Shown here: one piece after another, positions 62,076 through 64,000 of the stretch
Layout of the letters: every line of letters starts with the position of its first letter
Position numbering within the stretch: position 1 is the first letter of the stretch
NCBI GenBank assembly: GCA_030645495.1
Contig: JAUSLV010000011.1
Location: 62,001 to 126,000 of the forward strand
Direction of reading: 5' to 3'
Source of the DNA: Actinomycetota bacterium
GTDB taxonomy: Bacteria > Actinomycetota > Acidimicrobiia > Acidimicrobiales > Ilumatobacteraceae
Length of the DNA stretch: 64,000 nt
Translations under genes and position numbers: made by a program
Notes under the pieces: generated by a model
What the model was told of the DNA's origin: nothing
Seen by the model: only the letters and a program-made list of their open reading frames with translations
Databases searched by the model: none

Positions 62076-64000
62076 GAGTGGCCTCCGCTCCAGGCGGTGC
62101 GCAGTGCCGCGGCCTCGACCCTGATGTCGCCGATCAGGAGGTCGGTACCAGTGGTGACGGTACCCAGCACGGTGGCCGGGGTGCCCAACTCGGAGCAGAA
62201 CCAGTCGAGATCAGCAGGGGCCAGCTCGCACACCAGTCGCCCGTTCGACTCGGCGAACAGCGCGGTGGCCGTGTGCTCGTGGGGGAGCGTGTCGACGGTG
62301 ATGCCGAGGCGACCGGCGAGCGCCATCTCTGCCAGCGTGACGGCGAGGCCACCTTCCGACACGTCGTGGCAGGCCCGCACGCGGCCGGTCTGCATCGCCG
62401 CGTGCAGGCGGCGGTAGCGAGCGGGTGCATCAGCGTCGGGGGCGGGCACCACGGCCTGGCCGACTGAATGGCCCACCTTCTCGAAATGGCTGCCACCGAA
62501 CTCGGCCAGCGTGTGGCCCACCAGCACCAGCACATTGCCGGCTTGCTTCAGGTCGGGGGTAACGGTGAAGTTCGCATCGGGCACGTGGGCCATGGCGGTG
62601 ATCACCAGCGTGGGTGGCACGGCGTGGCGCTGGCCGTCGCTGCCGAGGTACTCGTTGTTGAGGCTGTCCTTGCCGCTGACGAACGGCGCGGTGTTGGCAA
62701 CGGCTGCGTCGCAGCAACCCTGCACGGCCATCACCAGGTCGCCCAGCGTGGAGGGGCGGCGCGGGTCGCCCCAACTGAAGTTGTCGAGCAGCGACACCTT
62801 GTCGGGGTCAGCACCCACGGCCACCACGTTGCGGATCGCTTCGTCGACCACCGCGTGGGCCATCCGCTCGGGGTCGGTGAGGCCGTACCACGGGTTCACG
62901 CCGATGCCCAGCGCCAGGCCGTGCGTGTCGGTGGGGCGGGCCAGCACCACCCCGTCGGCGTGGCCGTCGTGCCCTTCGCCCACGAGCGGGCGCACCACGG
63001 TGGCGCCACGGATCTCGTGGTCGTAGCGGCGGATCACGTGCTCCTTGGAGGCGATGTTCGGGTGCGCCAGCAAGGCCAACAGCGTGGCCTTCGGGTCGGG
63101 GCACTCGGGCAGCGTCGGTTCGCCTCGGTACGGCGTGGGCAGCTCGGCCACCATCGAGCGCTGTGGGCGGCCGTCGTGCAGGAAGTGCGTGTCGAGCTCG
63201 AGCACGGTGAGATCGGCGGCGCGCACGCGCAACCAGCCGTCGCCGGTGAACGTGCCCAGCGCGTGTGCCTCCACACCGTGACGGCTGCAGACCGCGAGCA
63301 CCGCGGGCCAATGGGCCGGGGGCACGGCGAACACCATCCGCTCCTGGGCCTCGCTGAGCCACACCTCCCACGGGCGCAGGCCGGGGTACTTCAGCGGGGC
63401 GAGTGTCACGTCGACGTCGGCGCCCACGCCCTCGGCCATCTCGCCGACCGCGCTCGACAGGCCGCCCGCACCGCAGTCGGTGACTGCGGTGTACAGCCCG
63501 TGCAGCTCGCGCATCGCGTCGATGACCAGCTTCTCCACGATCGGGTCGCCGATCTGCACGCTCGCACCGGCCACGTCGCCGGTGGTGGCGTCCATCGTGG
63601 CACTGGAGAACGTTGCCCCGCGCAACCCGTCACGCCCGGTGCGCCCGCCCATCACCACCACCAGGTCGCCGGGCAGCGGGCCGGGCAGCGGTGGGGCCGC
63701 GTCGGCCACGCCGATGCACCCCGCGTACACCAGCGGGTTGGCCGTGTAGCCGGGGTCGTAGATCACCGCGCCGGCCACGGTTGGCAGGCCGATCTTGTTG
63801 CCGTAGTCGGCCACGCCGGCGATCACCCCCGACTCGATCAGGCGAGGGTGCAGCACGCCATCGGGCAGCTCGTCGGCACGCACGTCGGTGGGGCCGAAGC
63901 AGAGGATGTCGGTGATCGCGATCGGATCGTGAGCAGTGCCCATCACGTCGCGGATCACACCACCGACGCCGGTGTTGGCGCCGCCGAACGGCTCGATCGC
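62072..64000 (-). CDS. purL: FGAM synthase large subunit, N-terminus beyond window edge
   Basis: 642 residues of PurL are visible; the true start lies beyond base 64000. The visible part begins AIEPFGGANTGVGGVIRDVMG, a core PurL motif, and continues with GVADYGNKIGLPTVAGAVIYD, VMGGRTGRDGLRGATFSS, ALGIGVNPWYGLTDPE, SLLDNFSWGDPRRPSTLGDL, FVSGKDSLNNEY and RACHDVSEGGLAVTLAEMALAG. It is the small (PurS-dependent) type, judging by the separate purQ gene. It amidates FGAR using ATP and ammonia from PurQ. It is the upstream end of the overlapping minus-strand purine block. Confidence 0.95.
   Translation of the reverse strand, partial: AIEPFGGANTGVGGVIRDVMGTAHDPIAITDILCFGPTDVRADELPDGVLHPRLIESGVIAGVADYGNKIGLPTVAGAVIYDPGYTANPLVYAGCIGVADAAPPLPGPLPGDLVVVMGGRTGRDGLRGATFSSATMDATTGDVAGASVQIGDPIVEKLVIDAMRELHGLYTAVTDCGAGGLSSAVGEMAEGVGADVDVTLAPLKYPGLRPWEVWLSEAQERMVFAVPPAHWPAVLAVCSRHGVEAHALGTFTGDGWLRVRAADLTVLELDTHFLHDGRPQRSMVAELPTPYRGEPTLPECPDPKATLLALLAHPNIASKEHVIRRYDHEIRGATVVRPLVGEGHDGHADGVVLARPTDTHGLALGIGVNPWYGLTDPERMAHAVVDEAIRNVVAVGADPDKVSLLDNFSWGDPRRPSTLGDLVMAVQGCCDAAVANTAPFVSGKDSLNNEYLGSDGQRHAVPPTLVITAMAHVPDANFTVTPDLKQAGNVLVLVGHTLAEFGGSHFEKVGHSVGQAVVPAPDADAPARYRRLHAAMQTGRVRACHDVSEGGLAVTLAEMALAGRLGITVDTLPHEHTATALFAESNGRLVCELAPADLDWFCSELGTPATVLGTVTTGTDLLIGDIRVEAAALRTAWSGGHS

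Overview
The window is gene-dense, high-GC DNA from one bacterial chromosome. It most likely comes from an actinobacterium of the Acidimicrobiia (Ilumatobacter-like) type. That placement is inferred from the GC-rich codon use, many GTG starts, a putative F420-type luciferase-like oxidoreductase, a ClpP2-like ClpP beside tig and clpX, an mreBCD-mrdA-rodA block next to a B12-binding radical-SAM pair and RNase E/G, and many start codons sitting 6-9 nt after a TANNNT -10 box (leaderless transcripts). It is not proven. I see no rRNA, CRISPR array, insertion sequence or phage gene.

Layout. 1-5.6 kb: accessory catabolic genes (family III CoA transferase cut by the left edge, SnoaL-like protein, a 58-residue membrane protein, SDR, MFS transporter, LapA-like protein, luciferase-like oxidoreductase, VOC protein). 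5.6-10.6 kb: tandem repeat, tRNA-Gly(TCC), CYTH-CHAD protein, MacB/FtsX-type ABC exporter. 10.7-13.5 kb: stomatin-like protein, Rieske oxygenase, thioesterase-like protein. 13.6-18 kb: four-gene ABC importer with lipoprotein receptor, then tRNA-Pro(TGG). 18-22.7 kb: methyltransferase, double-domain universal stress protein plus three-cupredoxin multicopper oxidase preceded by a DosR-like palindrome, class V aminotransferase with a small partner. 22.8-28 kb: tig-clpP-clpX-folC-ndk. 28-34.1 kb: mreBCD-mrdA-rodA. 34.2-39.8 kb: radical-SAM pair, RNase E/G, rplU, rpmA. 39.8-43.4 kb: dgt-like gene on the opposite strand, then obgE-proB. 43.4-51 kb: a minus-strand run of subtilase, CbbX/EccA-like AAA ATPase, membrane coiled-coil protein, MurJ and PspA. 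51-54.5 kb: MoxR ATPase and CoxE-like VWA protein, with a glycosyltransferase between them on the other strand. 54.5-64 kb: minus-strand purine block purL-purQ-purC-purF-purD/purM fusion-purN-guaB, with purL cut by the right edge.

How the parts work together. The 22.8-43.4 kb core handles protein folding and turnover (trigger factor, ClpXP), rod-shape peptidoglycan synthesis (Mre/PBP2/RodA), RNA processing and ribosome assembly (RNase E/G, L21, L27, Obg). The 54.5-64 kb block runs from FGAR amidation through IMP-pathway steps to XMP, with start-stop overlaps suggesting translational coupling.

Most unusual features: the PurD-PurM fusion with PurN as the next gene (domain order as in animal GART), the DosR-like box before the stress/copper-oxidase pair, the coupled subtilase-AAA pair leading into MurJ/PspA, the multi-gene leaderless -10 signature, and the His-Asp tail on trigger factor. 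There is no gene-free stretch longer than 300 bases.
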